Source: Mycolicibacterium aubagnense (lineage in GTDB: Bacteria > Actinomycetota > Actinomycetes > Mycobacteriales > Mycobacteriaceae). From it: 64,000 nt of DNA. The translations under genes and the position numbers were made by a program. Shown here in pieces: positions 8,926 through 17,300 of this stretch; the stretch's first letter is position 1, and each line of letters starts with the position of its first letter. A model generated the notes under the pieces. The model was not told the origin of the DNA, did not search any database, and worked only from the letters and a program-made list of their open reading frames with translations. The stretch spans positions 5,518,001-5,582,000 of the forward strand of contig NZ_AP022577.1 of assembly GCF_010730955.1 (NCBI RefSeq), in the 5' to 3' direction.

Positions 8926-10479
8926 ATGTCGGTGACGGTTCCGGTGCGATGGGTACTGGACCAAGCTGATCTGCGGATCCGGCTGCGCGGCGGTGCGGGC
9001 GGCCTCGACAGCGAGATCAGTTTGGTACTGACCACGGAGTTGGCCGACCCGGCCAAGTGGCTGTCCGGTGGTGAACTGGTGCTCACCACCGGGATCGGTC
9101 TGCCACCGGGCGCTGCCGACCGGCGGCGTTATCTCCAACTCCTGCACGAAAGTGGCGTTGCCGGAGTCGGATTCGGTATCGGTCTGACCTTCGACGAGGT
9201 GCCCGATGAATTGGTATCCGCCGCAGTGGAGCTGGGGTTACCGCTGTTGGAGATTCCCTTGCGGACACCCTTCGCGGCGATCGTCCAGCGGGTCGGTTCG
9301 CGGATCGCGGCGCTGCAGTATGACGCGGTGCTGCGGGCATCCCGGGCGCAGCCGCGGATCACCCGGGCGGTCGTCAGCGGCGGCCCTCAAGAGGTCGCCG
9401 CCGAACTGGGCCGGGCGTTGCGGGCCAGCGTCGTGGTGCTCGATCCGTCGGGCACGGTGATCGCATCCCACCCCCGCAATCTCAACGTCACCACCGTCAA
9501 CCTGGTGCGTGATGCGATCGAGCCCGGGGCTGCCTCGGCCGTCGCGGTGCTGGCGGAGGGCGTCACCGTCGCGCAGCAGTCCATCCGCGTAGGGGGCCGT
9601 TCGCACGGGGTTCTCGGGGTGGTCAGTGAGACGGCCCTGAGTCCGGTCGATCAGGTGCTGTTGGGGCACGCGAACTCCTTGCTCGCGTTGGATTTCGAGA
9701 AGCCGGTGCGGTTGAAGGAGGCGCAGCAGCGACTCAATGAGCAGGCGCTGGGCCTCATTCTCACCGGTGTGTCCAACCTGGAGCCGGCCTGGGCGCAACT
9801 GTCTCACGCGGCCGATCACCGGGGCCGGATCAGGGCGCTGGTCGTGCAGGCCGATTCGGACTCGGGCGCCGAAGCCGATACCGCACAACTACTGAAGAAG
9901 GTGAGCGCGGCGATCCTGGTTCAGCTGGACCAGGCCGCTCAGCCCACATTCGTGCATTGTGCCGACACGTGGCTGGCGGTGTTGTTGCCGGGAGCGGAGG
10001 CCGAGGAGTTTGCCGCCGCGCTGGCCGCCCGGATCGATCCGTCGCTGCGCCGGACCATCCGCATGGGGCTCAGCGGAATTCTGCCGCTGGCCAAACTGGC
10101 CGAGGCCGTCGACAACGCCCGGCTGGCGGCGTCGGTGGCCGAATGCGGCCGTCCTCCGCTCGAATTCTCCGCGATGGCAGGCAGCACGCTGCTGGCGTTC
10201 GGCGAGAGCCGGGACGTGCTGATCGCGCTCGGTGCGGCGGTGCTCACTCCCGTCCTCGACCACGACGCCGAGTTCGGTACGGGGTTGCTCACGTCGTTGC
10301 GTGCGTACCTGGAAGCCAACGGCCACTGGGAATCTGCGGCCGCGGCGGTCGGCGTACACCGGCACACGATGCGCAAGCGCATCGAAACCGCAGAGGCCCT
10401 GCTTGGTTGCGATCTGGCGGTCGCCCGGGTCCGCGCCGAACTGCTGTTGGCAATCTTGGCGCGGACACCGGGCGGCTGA
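8926..10479 (+). CDS. PucR-family transcriptional regulator
   Basis: This 517-residue regulator has the PucR layout. The N-terminal PucR domain (about residues 1-125) includes ELVLTTGIGLPPG and GVAGVGFGIGL. A central GGDEF-like region follows. A C-terminal HTH_30 domain carries YLEANGHWESAAAAVGVH and RHTMRKRIETAEALLG. PucR proteins typically respond to a nitrogen or amine metabolite and activate catabolic operons. It is transcribed away from the aldehyde dehydrogenase-amine oxidase operon and is its likely regulator. The open frame begins at 8851 but those 25 codons lie in the divergent promoter; ATG 8926 (MSVTVPVRWVL) is preferred. Confidence 0.85.
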   Translation: MSVTVPVRWVLDQADLRIRLRGGAGGLDSEISLVLTTELADPAKWLSGGELVLTTGIGLPPGAADRRRYLQLLHESGVAGVGFGIGLTFDEVPDELVSAAVELGLPLLEIPLRTPFAAIVQRVGSRIAALQYDAVLRASRAQPRITRAVVSGGPQEVAAELGRALRASVVVLDPSGTVIASHPRNLNVTTVNLVRDAIEPGAASAVAVLAEGVTVAQQSIRVGGRSHGVLGVVSETALSPVDQVLLGHANSLLALDFEKPVRLKEAQQRLNEQALGLILTGVSNLEPAWAQLSHAADHRGRIRALVVQADSDSGAEADTAQLLKKVSAAILVQLDQAAQPTFVHCADTWLAVLLPGAEAEEFAAALAARIDPSLRRTIRMGLSGILPLAKLAEAVDNARLAASVAECGRPPLEFSAMAGSTLLAFGESRDVLIALGAAVLTPVLDHDAEFGTGLLTSLRAYLEANGHWESAAAAVGVHRHTMRKRIETAEALLGCDLAVARVRAELLLAILARTPGG

Positions 10480-10494
10480 GCCCCGGCTGATTGG

Positions 10495-13335
10495 TCAGCC
10501 CACGGGCACAGCGGATTGTTGTTCGGACGACACAGCGGGTTTGGCGCCGGGCCGCAGCGGCCACCAGAACCACCGGCCCAGCAGCGCGGCTATCGACGGC
10601 GTCATCAATGACCGAACGATCAGCGTGTCGAACAACAAGCCGAGCCCGATGGTCGTACCGGCCTGACCGATCGAGCTCAGGTCGCTCGCGGCCATCGACA
10701 TCATGGTGAAGGCGAACACCAGACCAGCGGTGGTGACCACGCTGCCGGTTCCACCCATCGAGCGGATGATGCCGGTCCGCAGCCCCGCGCCGATTTCTTC
10801 CTGGAACCGGGAGACCAGCAGCAGGTTGTAGTCGGAGCCGACCGCCAACAGAATGATCAGGCCGAAAACAGGTGCGATCCAGTTCAATTCGAGACCCAGC
10901 AGGTACTGCCACACCAGTACCGACAATCCGAACGCCGCGCCCAGCGACAGCAGCACGGTGCCGACGATCACCAGCGACGCGACCAGTGCCCGGGTGATGA
11001 GCAACATCACGACGAAGATCAGCGTCAAAGCGGCAGCCCCGACGATCAACAGGTCGTACTGAGAGCCCGACTGGATGTCTCGGTAGATCGCAGCGGTGCC
11101 GGCGAGATAGAACTTGGCGTCGGTGAGTGACGATCCCTTCACGGATTGATGTGCCGCGTCGAGCGTCGGCATGACCGCTTCGATGCCGTCCGGGGTTGCC
11201 GGGTCTTTGGCGTGCGTGATGATGAAGCGTGCGGCCTTGCCGTCCGGGGAGAGGAAGAGCCGCAGGCCCCGCTGAAAGTCCGGATTCTCAAACGCTTCTG
11301 GCGGCAGGTAGAAGTAGTCTCCACTGCGGGACGCATCGAAGGCCTGGCCCATGGCGCCGGCGGTGTCGGTCATGGCGGACATCTGGGTGATCAGGCCGGA
11401 GAAGCTGCTGTGCAGCGTGAGAAGCGTGCCGCGCATGGACTCCACCGTGGCGATCAGCGGCGGAAACTGCGCCTTCATCTGGGGCAGCAGTGCCACAGTG
11501 CGGTCCATGTCGGCGCCCAGCGTGGTCATGTCCGAACTGAACGTGTCCACGTTGTCGATCGCGTCGAAGACCGATCTGGTTGCCGCACAGACAGGTATGT
11601 CGGTGCAGTGCTGCTCCCAGTAGAAGTAGTTGCGCAGCGGCCTGGCGAAATCATCGAAGTCGGCCAGATGGTCACGGAGTTCGTTCACTGTCGCGTGCAT
11701 CTGGTGGACGTCGGCGGCCAGGTGCTGTGTCGAGCCGCTCATCTGGTCGACCAGGGTCTGCAGACGCTTCATCGGCGCGATCAGACCGCCGAGATCGTCA
11801 CTCATCTTCAGGATGTCGCCCATCCGGTCCTTCATGATCTGCAGGTTCTGCTGGATCGGAATCGATTGGGCGCTGACCTGGAAGGGGATCGACGTGTGCT
11901 CGGTCGGGCCGCCGAATGGCCGAGTGATGCTCTGCACCATCGCAATTCCCGGCAGCTTGAAGATGTCCTTGGCCAGCTTGTCCAGGATGATCATGTCACC
12001 GCTGTTGCGCATGTCGTGATCGGACTCGACCATCAGGATGTCGGGATTCATTGTGGCAGCGCTGAAATGGCGCTCGGCGGCCTCGTATCCGACGTTCGAC
12101 GGAAGACCGCGGGGAATGTAGAAGCGATCGTTGAAGCTCAGCTTCATGGTGGGCATGAACATGATTCCGACGAGGGCGACCAAGAGGGACGCCACGAAGA
12201 CCGGCGCCGGCCACCGGACCGTGGCGGTGCCGATCCGCCGCCAGCCCTTGGTCTTGGTCATCCGTTTCGGCTCGAGCAGGCCGCGGCGGGTGGCGACGGC
12301 CACGACTGCCGGCGCGACGGTCAGTGCGCCCGCGACGACCACGACCAGTCCGAGCGCGGACGGAATGCCCAACGCCTTGAAGTAGGACAGCCGCGCCAGA
12401 TGCAGGCACAGCGTGGCGCCGGCGATGGTCAGTCCGGAACCCAAGATGATGTGAGCGGTACCGCGAAACATGGTGTAGTAGGCCGTTTCCGGGTCCTGCC
12501 CGGCTTGGCGTGCTTCGTGGTATCGGCCCACCAGGAAGATCGCATAGTCGGTGCCCGCGGCGATGGCCAGCGACGACAACATGGCGACAACGAACGTCGA
12601 GAAGCTCAGCAGGTTGTGGTTTCCCAGCAGCGCGACCAAGCCTCTGGCGGTGCCCATCTCGAAGCCGACCATGACCAGCACCAGCACCACGGTGGCCGCG
12701 GAACGGTAAGCCAGGGCCAGCATGGCGATGATGACCACGCCGGTCACGCCCATCATCACGAGCATGCTCTTGTCGGCGGCTTCGTTCATGTCGGTGGTCA
12801 GCGGCGCGGGGCCGGTGACGTAGACCTTCAGACCCGGGGGAGGCGTCGCTCGGTCGACGATCTCGCGCACCCGATCGACCGACTCATTGCCCAGCGTGCT
12901 GCCCTGGTCACCGGCGAGATTCAACTGCACATAGGCGGCTTTGCCGTCGCGGCTCTGCACACCTGCCGCGGTGAGCGGATCCCCCCAGATGTCCTGGACG
13001 TGCTGCACGTGCTTGGCATCCGCCCGCAGCGCCTGCACCAGGCCGTCGTAGTAGCCGCGCGCTTCGGCGCCGAGTTTCTGGTCGCCTTCCAGGACGATCA
13101 TCGCGATGCTGTCGGAATCCGACTCGTGGTACGTCGCGCCGATCTTCTTGGCAGCGATCAACGCCGGGGCATCCTGCGGCGACATCGTGACCGCATGGTC
13201 GCGCGCCACCGACTCGATCTGCGGCACAAGCACATTCATGGCGACGGTCAGCAGCAGCCAGCCGATGATGATGGGCCAGGCGAACCGCCGGATGAAGCGC
13301 ATGTACGCCGGCCGCGTGGTGTGGTCGCCGCTCAT
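10495..13335 (-). CDS. MmpL4/MmpL5-type RND transporter
   Basis: This 946-residue inner-membrane transporter belongs to the mycobacterial MmpL branch of the RND superfamily. It has an N-terminal membrane span, two periplasmic porter regions and two groups of membrane helices. The proton-relay signature appears twice, as AGTDYAIFLVGRYHEAR and as VGSDYNLLLVSRFQEE. Stretches such as MNPDILMVESDHDMRNSGD and NYFYWEQHCTDIPVC are characteristic of the MmpL4/MmpL5 subgroup, which in M. tuberculosis exports siderophores and some drugs. Its ATG overlaps the mmpS stop as ATGA. The open frame extends 59 codons further upstream inside mmpS and is rejected there. The cargo is not known; control by the nearby CsoR-like repressor is proposed. 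Confidence 0.92.
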   Translation of the reverse strand: MSGDHTTRPAYMRFIRRFAWPIIIGWLLLTVAMNVLVPQIESVARDHAVTMSPQDAPALIAAKKIGATYHESDSDSIAMIVLEGDQKLGAEARGYYDGLVQALRADAKHVQHVQDIWGDPLTAAGVQSRDGKAAYVQLNLAGDQGSTLGNESVDRVREIVDRATPPPGLKVYVTGPAPLTTDMNEAADKSMLVMMGVTGVVIIAMLALAYRSAATVVLVLVMVGFEMGTARGLVALLGNHNLLSFSTFVVAMLSSLAIAAGTDYAIFLVGRYHEARQAGQDPETAYYTMFRGTAHIILGSGLTIAGATLCLHLARLSYFKALGIPSALGLVVVVAGALTVAPAVVAVATRRGLLEPKRMTKTKGWRRIGTATVRWPAPVFVASLLVALVGIMFMPTMKLSFNDRFYIPRGLPSNVGYEAAERHFSAATMNPDILMVESDHDMRNSGDMIILDKLAKDIFKLPGIAMVQSITRPFGGPTEHTSIPFQVSAQSIPIQQNLQIMKDRMGDILKMSDDLGGLIAPMKRLQTLVDQMSGSTQHLAADVHQMHATVNELRDHLADFDDFARPLRNYFYWEQHCTDIPVCAATRSVFDAIDNVDTFSSDMTTLGADMDRTVALLPQMKAQFPPLIATVESMRGTLLTLHSSFSGLITQMSAMTDTAGAMGQAFDASRSGDYFYLPPEAFENPDFQRGLRLFLSPDGKAARFIITHAKDPATPDGIEAVMPTLDAAHQSVKGSSLTDAKFYLAGTAAIYRDIQSGSQYDLLIVGAAALTLIFVVMLLITRALVASLVIVGTVLLSLGAAFGLSVLVWQYLLGLELNWIAPVFGLIILLAVGSDYNLLLVSRFQEEIGAGLRTGIIRSMGGTGSVVTTAGLVFAFTMMSMAASDLSSIGQAGTTIGLGLLFDTLIVRSLMTPSIAALLGRWFWWPLRPGAKPAVSSEQQSAVPVG

Positions 13336-13775
13336 GCGTTCTTGACCAGACACGAGGTTTGGGCGTGCTGGTCGGCCGAGTGCCCGGTCACGACATGTTC
13401 TTGGCGGGCCTCGCCGTCGACCGTGATCCGGCACCCGAGCCGGCCGCTGTCGCCTTGTGCCACCACACTCGCGATCGTGGCCGGAGCGGTCGTGTCGACC
13501 GTGACGGTCCACGGCAGGCCGTGGAAACTCGTCTGCACGGGCTGTGCGTTCTGATCGAGGTAGTTGACACTGCCTGCGGTGTCACTGGGCCCGAAAACCT
13601 CATAGACCACGCGCTTGACGTGCGTGGGCTCGAGTGGTTCGGCGCTGCCGGCGGTCGCGGTGAAGATGGGCTCGGAGCCGAAAGCGCCACGCAGTTGCGT
13701 GACCGCCGCGGCGCCGAGCGCGACGGCCACCACCACCACCGCGGGCACCCAAATTCTCGCCAGGACGGTTGGCAT
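13332..13775 (-). CDS. MmpS-family accessory membrane protein
   Basis: The 147-residue partner of the downstream MmpL has one N-terminal membrane helix (about residues 8-28). A periplasmic beta domain follows, with the family's VVYEVFG, VNYLDQNAQP, LPWTVTV and GRLGCRITVDGE segments. MmpS proteins work as assembly or membrane-fusion-like adaptors for MmpL exporters. The stop overlaps the mmpL start (ATGA), so the two are translationally coupled. GAAGGG lies about 8 bases before the ATG. Three copies of the ATACCC-N4-GGGTAT palindrome lie 80-186 bases upstream, in the region shared with the divergent small Cys-rich gene. Confidence 0.9.
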   Translation of the reverse strand: MPTVLARIWVPAVVVVAVALGAAAVTQLRGAFGSEPIFTATAGSAEPLEPTHVKRVVYEVFGPSDTAGSVNYLDQNAQPVQTSFHGLPWTVTVDTTAPATIASVVAQGDSGRLGCRITVDGEARQEHVVTGHSADQHAQTSCLVKNA

Positions 13776-13854
13776 CGTCGTATCCCTTCGCTGGTGGGCT
13801 GCATGTCCGTGGGCAGGGGCAAGGGTGTCGGTCGCACAACGGCCGCGCCCTTAC

Positions 13855-13870
13855 ATACCCCACTGGGTAT
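13855..13870. promoter_or_regulatory. Operator box 1, ATACCC-N4-GGGTAT
   Basis: Inverted repeat with CACT as centre; here the arms extend to 8 bp (ACATACCC/GGGTATGT, 13853-13872). It lies 80 bases upstream of mmpS and is one of four boxes with identical half-sites and spacing in this locus. GC tracts flanked by AT with dyad symmetry are typical of CsoR-family operators. Confidence 0.75.
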
Positions 13871-13891
13871 GTCCAACGGGGTTAACGTACC

Positions 13892-13907
13892 ATACCCCCT
13901 AGGGTAT
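13892..13907. promoter_or_regulatory. Operator box 2, ATACCC-N4-GGGTAT
   Basis: Second copy with CCTA as centre, 37 bases centre-to-centre from box 1, in the middle of the mmpS/small-protein divergent region. Confidence 0.75.
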
Positions 13908-13945
13908 TGTGGTGCTCGTGACGTAGGCGCAACCAACCTTGACCA

Positions 13946-13961
13946 ATACCCCATGGGGTAT
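13946..13961. promoter_or_regulatory. Operator box 3, perfect 16-bp palindrome
   Basis: Third copy; the centre CATG makes the full 16 bases a perfect palindrome. It ends 52 bases before the start codon of the small Cys-rich protein, so it probably controls that promoter. Confidence 0.75.
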
Positions 13962-14013
13962 GTATAAACGAAGGAAAACGGTCTGCGGACCCGCTTTCTT
14001 GAGAGGTTCAAAC

Positions 14014-14169
14014 ATGTGTCAACCGAAACGTTGTTCGGTGTGCGGCAAGACCACCTGGTCGGGTTGTGGCATGCACGTGGACACCGTCAAGGCGGCAGTG
14101 CCCGCCGACCAGTGGTGTGACGGCCACCCCAAAACCGACCGGCCGTCCCGTCTGAAGTTCTGGCGGTAG
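14014..14169 (+). CDS. Small Cys/His-rich protein, putative metal or thiol binding
   Basis: This 51-residue protein starts at an ATG with GAGAGG 7 bases upstream. Its Cys and His residues form three close pairs: C7xxC10, C18xxH21 and C35xxH38, plus C2. The segment CGKTTWSGCGMH followed by VPADQWCDGH resembles small uncharacterised actinobacterial proteins known to me only as hypothetical. The pattern suggests a zinc- or copper-binding fold, or a thiol/persulfide carrier. The three operator boxes upstream and the CsoR-type gene downstream suggest it belongs to that repressor's regulon. The open frame reaches back to 13939 across box 3, but the ribosome site supports the shorter start. Its function is not known. 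Confidence 0.75.
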   Translation: MCQPKRCSVCGKTTWSGCGMHVDTVKAAVPADQWCDGHPKTDRPSRLKFWR

Positions 14170-14216
14170 GAAATTGCGGGTGCTGTGGAAATGCGGCGCC
14201 GTGCCGGCGGGCGCTG

Positions 14217-14232
14217 ATACCCTGTGGGGTAT
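14217..14232. promoter_or_regulatory. Operator box 4, ATACCC-N4-GGGTAT
   Basis: Fourth copy with TGTG as centre, 41 bases before the CsoR-type repressor's start, which suggests autoregulation. Confidence 0.75.
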
Positions 14233-14234
14233 AG

Positions 14235-14543
<309 letters not shown>

Positions 14544-14549
14544 GGCGGC

Positions 14550-15239
14550 TCAGTTGGTGGGCCGCTTGATGATGGTCAGCGACTGGTCGATCTTCTTGAA
14601 CTTGGTGAAAGTATCAGCGGGCACGCCGAAAACGACGCTGAGAACGTCGGGTGGCAGCTTGCTGATGGACGCGCCGATGCCGATGTCGTCCTCGCCTTCC
14701 TGTGTGCTGGCATTGAAGACGATCAATAGGTCGAGTTCTTCGGTGCCCTTGTTCTCGAAGTAGTGCAGCGAGCCCTGCGGCGCGAACACCACATCACCGA
14801 CGGTGGCTTCGAAATGCTCGGAGTGCCCCTGAGGATCGAGCACGGTCCACGTCGCCACGCCGCGGGTGATCACGTTGATCTCCCAGGCGCTCGGATGCCA
14901 GTGCGGTTCACGGATGCCTCCGGGTTCCAGCGTGACCATCACTACGCTCGCTTCCTGTCCCATCAATATCGGCCAATCTCCTTCGGAGACTTGGCGCAAC
15001 GTCCCGCCGTGGAACTTGCTGGGCGGTAGCGCACCGAGGCGGAACACGTGCGGCTGCGCCGTGTCCAATTCGGCCGGGATGCGGGGATTGCCGAACCGGG
15101 CGGCGTCATCGGTCATGGTGGCTTCCCCGGTGTTGGTGCGCGGCAATGGTGATGCGAACGCGCGGTCCGCGCCCGCGCCGGCAAGGGCCGCAACGCCGAC
15201 TGCACCCGCGCCGCCGAGCATCGTCCGTCGATTGATCAA
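14550..15239 (-). CDS. Tat-exported cupin (oxalate decarboxylase-like)
   Basis: The 229-residue protein begins with a twin-arginine signal, NRRTMLGG, followed by a hydrophobic Ala/Gly stretch ending near AFAS. The mature part has one cupin domain. Motif 1 (PHWHPSAWEINVITRG) supplies two His and one Glu metal ligands, and motif 2 (GDVVFAPQGSLHYFENKG) supplies the third His. This is the arrangement of Mn-dependent oxalate decarboxylases and related dioxygenases, though those often have two cupin domains. Folding before export would allow metal loading in the cytoplasm. The start is probably the TTG at 15239, about 9 bases after AGGAGGGG; the frame is open further upstream without a better site. 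It converges on the CsoR-type gene. Confidence 0.8.
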   Translation of the reverse strand: MINRRTMLGGAGAVGVAALAGAGADRAFASPLPRTNTGEATMTDDAARFGNPRIPAELDTAQPHVFRLGALPPSKFHGGTLRQVSEGDWPILMGQEASVVMVTLEPGGIREPHWHPSAWEINVITRGVATWTVLDPQGHSEHFEATVGDVVFAPQGSLHYFENKGTEELDLLIVFNASTQEGEDDIGIGASISKLPPDVLSVVFGVPADTFTKFKKIDQSLTIIKRPTN

Positions 15240-15466
15240 GATGTGGCTCCCCTCCTGATGCCCACCACTGTGGGTCCGGCCCGTCTGGCCGACGTGTTTC
15301 AGCGTGGTGTCCGGCGGCCGGTTCGTCGTCATGGCTGGCGCCCAAACGCGTCTACCGGCTGGCTGCAATGCGAAACGGAGGCCTGCGGGAACGACTTTTG
15401 CCTGGTCAGAGGTGATGCTGAAGTCAGTCCGAAAACGGATGACAACGTCGACAGAAAGCGCCGATC

Positions 15467-15673
15467 ATGAAGAATCCGATCAAGTTCATCGCCCCCGGAC
15501 TGGCCGTGGCCGGCATTGCCGGCGCCCTGCTGCTGGCCCCGATCGCCAGCGCCGACACCGACCCGCTGGTGCCGAACGGGACTGACCCGCACACGTCTTA
15601 TGTGCTGGGCGAGCACTTCTCCAACCACGACGAAGCCAACCAGAGTGCGGGTTATCTGGACACGTCGTTCTGA
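15467..15673 (+). CDS. Small secreted protein of unknown function
   Basis: This 68-residue protein has a clear Sec signal peptide (MKNPIK, hydrophobic core about 7-28, cleavage expected after IASA). The mature part is about 38 residues, acidic and polar, with no Cys (DTDPLVPNGTDPHTSYVLGE). No family is recognised. It is followed by a strong hairpin terminator and has no obvious operon partner. The cupin gene is divergent, with 227 bases between; I see no clear promoter or operator in that gap. Confidence 0.65.
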   Translation: MKNPIKFIAPGLAVAGIAGALLLAPIASADTDPLVPNGTDPHTSYVLGEHFSNHDEANQSAGYLDTSF

Positions 15674-15693
15674 CCGCCTACGACTCGGCCTGG

Positions 15694-15726
15694 TTCCGCC
15701 CGTCCCCGATCTGGGGGCGGGCGGAA
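15694..15726. terminator. Bidirectional hairpin terminator
   Basis: A 14-bp stem (15694-15707 with 15713-15726, one G-U pair) and a 5-base loop lie between the convergent small secreted protein and the alpha/beta hydrolase. Terminal AA/TT flanks give a short T-run on either strand. Confidence 0.75.
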
Positions 15727-15732
15727 TTCGTG

Positions 15733-16569
15733 TCAGAAGCGTCGGACGAAGTTCAGTGCCATGTCGGCCACCTCGCGCCAACCGCTGTCGACGATCAGCG
15801 AGTGTCCGCGTCCCGGGATTTCGACGATCTCGGTGACGTTCGGGTTCTTCTTCTGCCGCTTGTAGGAGGCGTTGGCGATGGCCCACGGCACGGTGTTGTC
15901 CTTTTCGCCGGAGATGATCAGCAGCGGACCACGTTCGGGGTTCTTGGTGTTCACCTTGGCCTCGGTGGCGGGGTTGAAGTTGGCGGTCGCGGCCTGGAAC
16001 AGCGGCACGCCGGAGCCGGCGACCGAGTACTTCTCGTACAGGCTGTTCGACTCTTCTTCGGAGACCGCGTTGCCGAACCCGAACCGGAACTGCTTGGGGG
16101 TCAAGGCGACTGCGCGGCCATGGTTGAACGGGTTGCCGAGCACGGGGAAGGCCGAGCGCAGCGCGGAGATCGGCAGCGGCAGCACGCCGCGGAACGGCGC
16201 GGGATCGATGGCGACTGCTACCTCGGCGAGCCCCAGCCCTGCCAGTTTCTGGGTGATCAAACCGCCGAAAGAGTGGCCGATCACGATAGGCTTGCGATCG
16301 AGCGCGCCGATGACGTCGGCGTAATGCTGGGTGATCTCGCCGACACTCTTGCGCGCGAACACCGACGGATCGCGACGGGCTTCGGCCACCGTCGCCGGGT
16401 CGTCCGGCCAACCGGGGGCCAGGGTGACGAAGCCGCGCTCCTCGAACATCGTCCGCCAGTTGTCCCAGCTGTTCGGCAACAACCACAAGCCGTGCACGAA
16501 AACGACGGGCTGCTGTCCGGAGTTGTTGGCGCGATCGATGTCGGCCTGTTCGTTCGGGGTGATGGTCAT
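15733..16569 (-). CDS. Alpha/beta hydrolase
   Basis: This 278-residue protein has the alpha/beta hydrolase fold. The oxyanion strand is VVFVHGLWL, the nucleophile elbow GHSFGG, the acid residue is likely the Asp in GEKDNTVP, and the catalytic His lies in GRGHSLIVD. It is probably an esterase or related cytoplasmic hydrolase; the substrate is unknown. The ATG at 16569 is preceded by AAGGAG at ideal spacing, so the 24 extra upstream codons of the open frame are rejected. It is divergent from a TetR regulator, and two operator-like palindromes lie in the shared promoter region, so a TetR-controlled detoxification or catabolic role is likely. Confidence 0.85.
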   Translation of the reverse strand: MTITPNEQADIDRANNSGQQPVVFVHGLWLLPNSWDNWRTMFEERGFVTLAPGWPDDPATVAEARRDPSVFARKSVGEITQHYADVIGALDRKPIVIGHSFGGLITQKLAGLGLAEVAVAIDPAPFRGVLPLPISALRSAFPVLGNPFNHGRAVALTPKQFRFGFGNAVSEEESNSLYEKYSVAGSGVPLFQAATANFNPATEAKVNTKNPERGPLLIISGEKDNTVPWAIANASYKRQKKNPNVTEIVEIPGRGHSLIVDSGWREVADMALNFVRRF

Positions 16570-16589
16570 GGCGTCTCCTTGAAGTAGAT

Positions 16590-16603
16590 AGAACGGTCGT
16601 TCT
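16590..16603. promoter_or_regulatory. TetR-type operator, AGAACG-GT-CGTTCT
   Basis: Perfect 6-2-6 inverted repeat 20 bases upstream of the hydrolase start. It shares its AGAAC/GTTCT half-sites with the second palindrome at 16649, so both are probably bound by the divergent TetR protein. Confidence 0.7.
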
Positions 16604-16648
16604 GTCTCTGTAACCACCGCGGATCGCGACGTGTTCCCCAATTCAGAA

Positions 16649-16658
16649 AGAACGTTCT
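16649..16658. promoter_or_regulatory. TetR-type operator, AGAACGTTCT
   Basis: Perfect 10-bp palindrome 22 bases before the TetR start codon. It carries the same half-site as the palindrome at 16590 with no spacer, and is well placed for autorepression. Confidence 0.6.
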
Positions 16659-16680
16659 AGCTCGGGGGTACGCTTGGGGT

Positions 16681-17247
16681 ATGGATACCGCCGAAACGGC
16701 CCTTCGCCCGCGCGAGCGCTTGCTCCGCGTCGCGGCCGCGCTGTTCTATCGCGAAGGAATCCATACCGTCGGTGTCGACCGGATCCTCGCCGAAGCGGGC
16801 GTCACGCGCGCCACCATGTACCGGCACTTCAAGGGCAAGGAAGGTCTCGTCGAGGCGTATCTGGGGCTCGAAGACGAGACCATCCGCGGTTACTTCCGCG
16901 ACGCCGCCGCCAATGCCGGACCTGACACCGACATGCTGGAGTTGGTGATCGACGGCATCGCCGAAGACATCGCGCGCTACCACACCCGGGGTTGTCCGTT
17001 CATCAACGCCGCAGCTGAGTACCCCGCGCCGGACAGCCCGGTACGGCAACTCATCGCCCGGCACCGCAACTGGTTTCGCGGTGCGCTGCGGGAAGCGGCC
17101 GGCGGACGGGACAATCCTGACCAGGTCGCGGCATCGCTGGTGTTGCTGCGGGACGCCGCGCTGGTGGGTGGCTATCTCGACGGAATCGAGACGACCAGGA
17201 CAGCCTTCGTGCGAGCCGCGCGACAGGCCGCCGGTATCTCTCGGTGA
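16681..17247 (+). CDS. TetR/AcrR-family transcriptional repressor
   Basis: This 188-residue regulator has an N-terminal TetR helix-turn-helix (about residues 10-60: AAALFYREGIHTVGVDRI, AGVTRATMYRHFKGKE). A C-terminal ligand-binding domain follows, with the GCPFINAAAEYP segment common in one TetR subgroup. It is divergent from the alpha/beta hydrolase, and two matching palindromes (16590 and 16649) lie between the genes. It probably represses both itself and the hydrolase until a small ligand binds. The inducer is unknown. Confidence 0.88.
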   Translation: MDTAETALRPRERLLRVAAALFYREGIHTVGVDRILAEAGVTRATMYRHFKGKEGLVEAYLGLEDETIRGYFRDAAANAGPDTDMLELVIDGIAEDIARYHTRGCPFINAAAEYPAPDSPVRQLIARHRNWFRGALREAAGGRDNPDQVAASLVLLRDAALVGGYLDGIETTRTAFVRAARQAAGISR

Positions 17248-17300
17248 TGCCCGGCCTGTTGCCCACCTAATACTTCTTCCCAACCCGTAAGCTCGATTGT

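Noticed and set aside
11146..13554. 802-residue forward frame opposite mmpL
   Set aside because: Antisense shadow of the MmpL gene.
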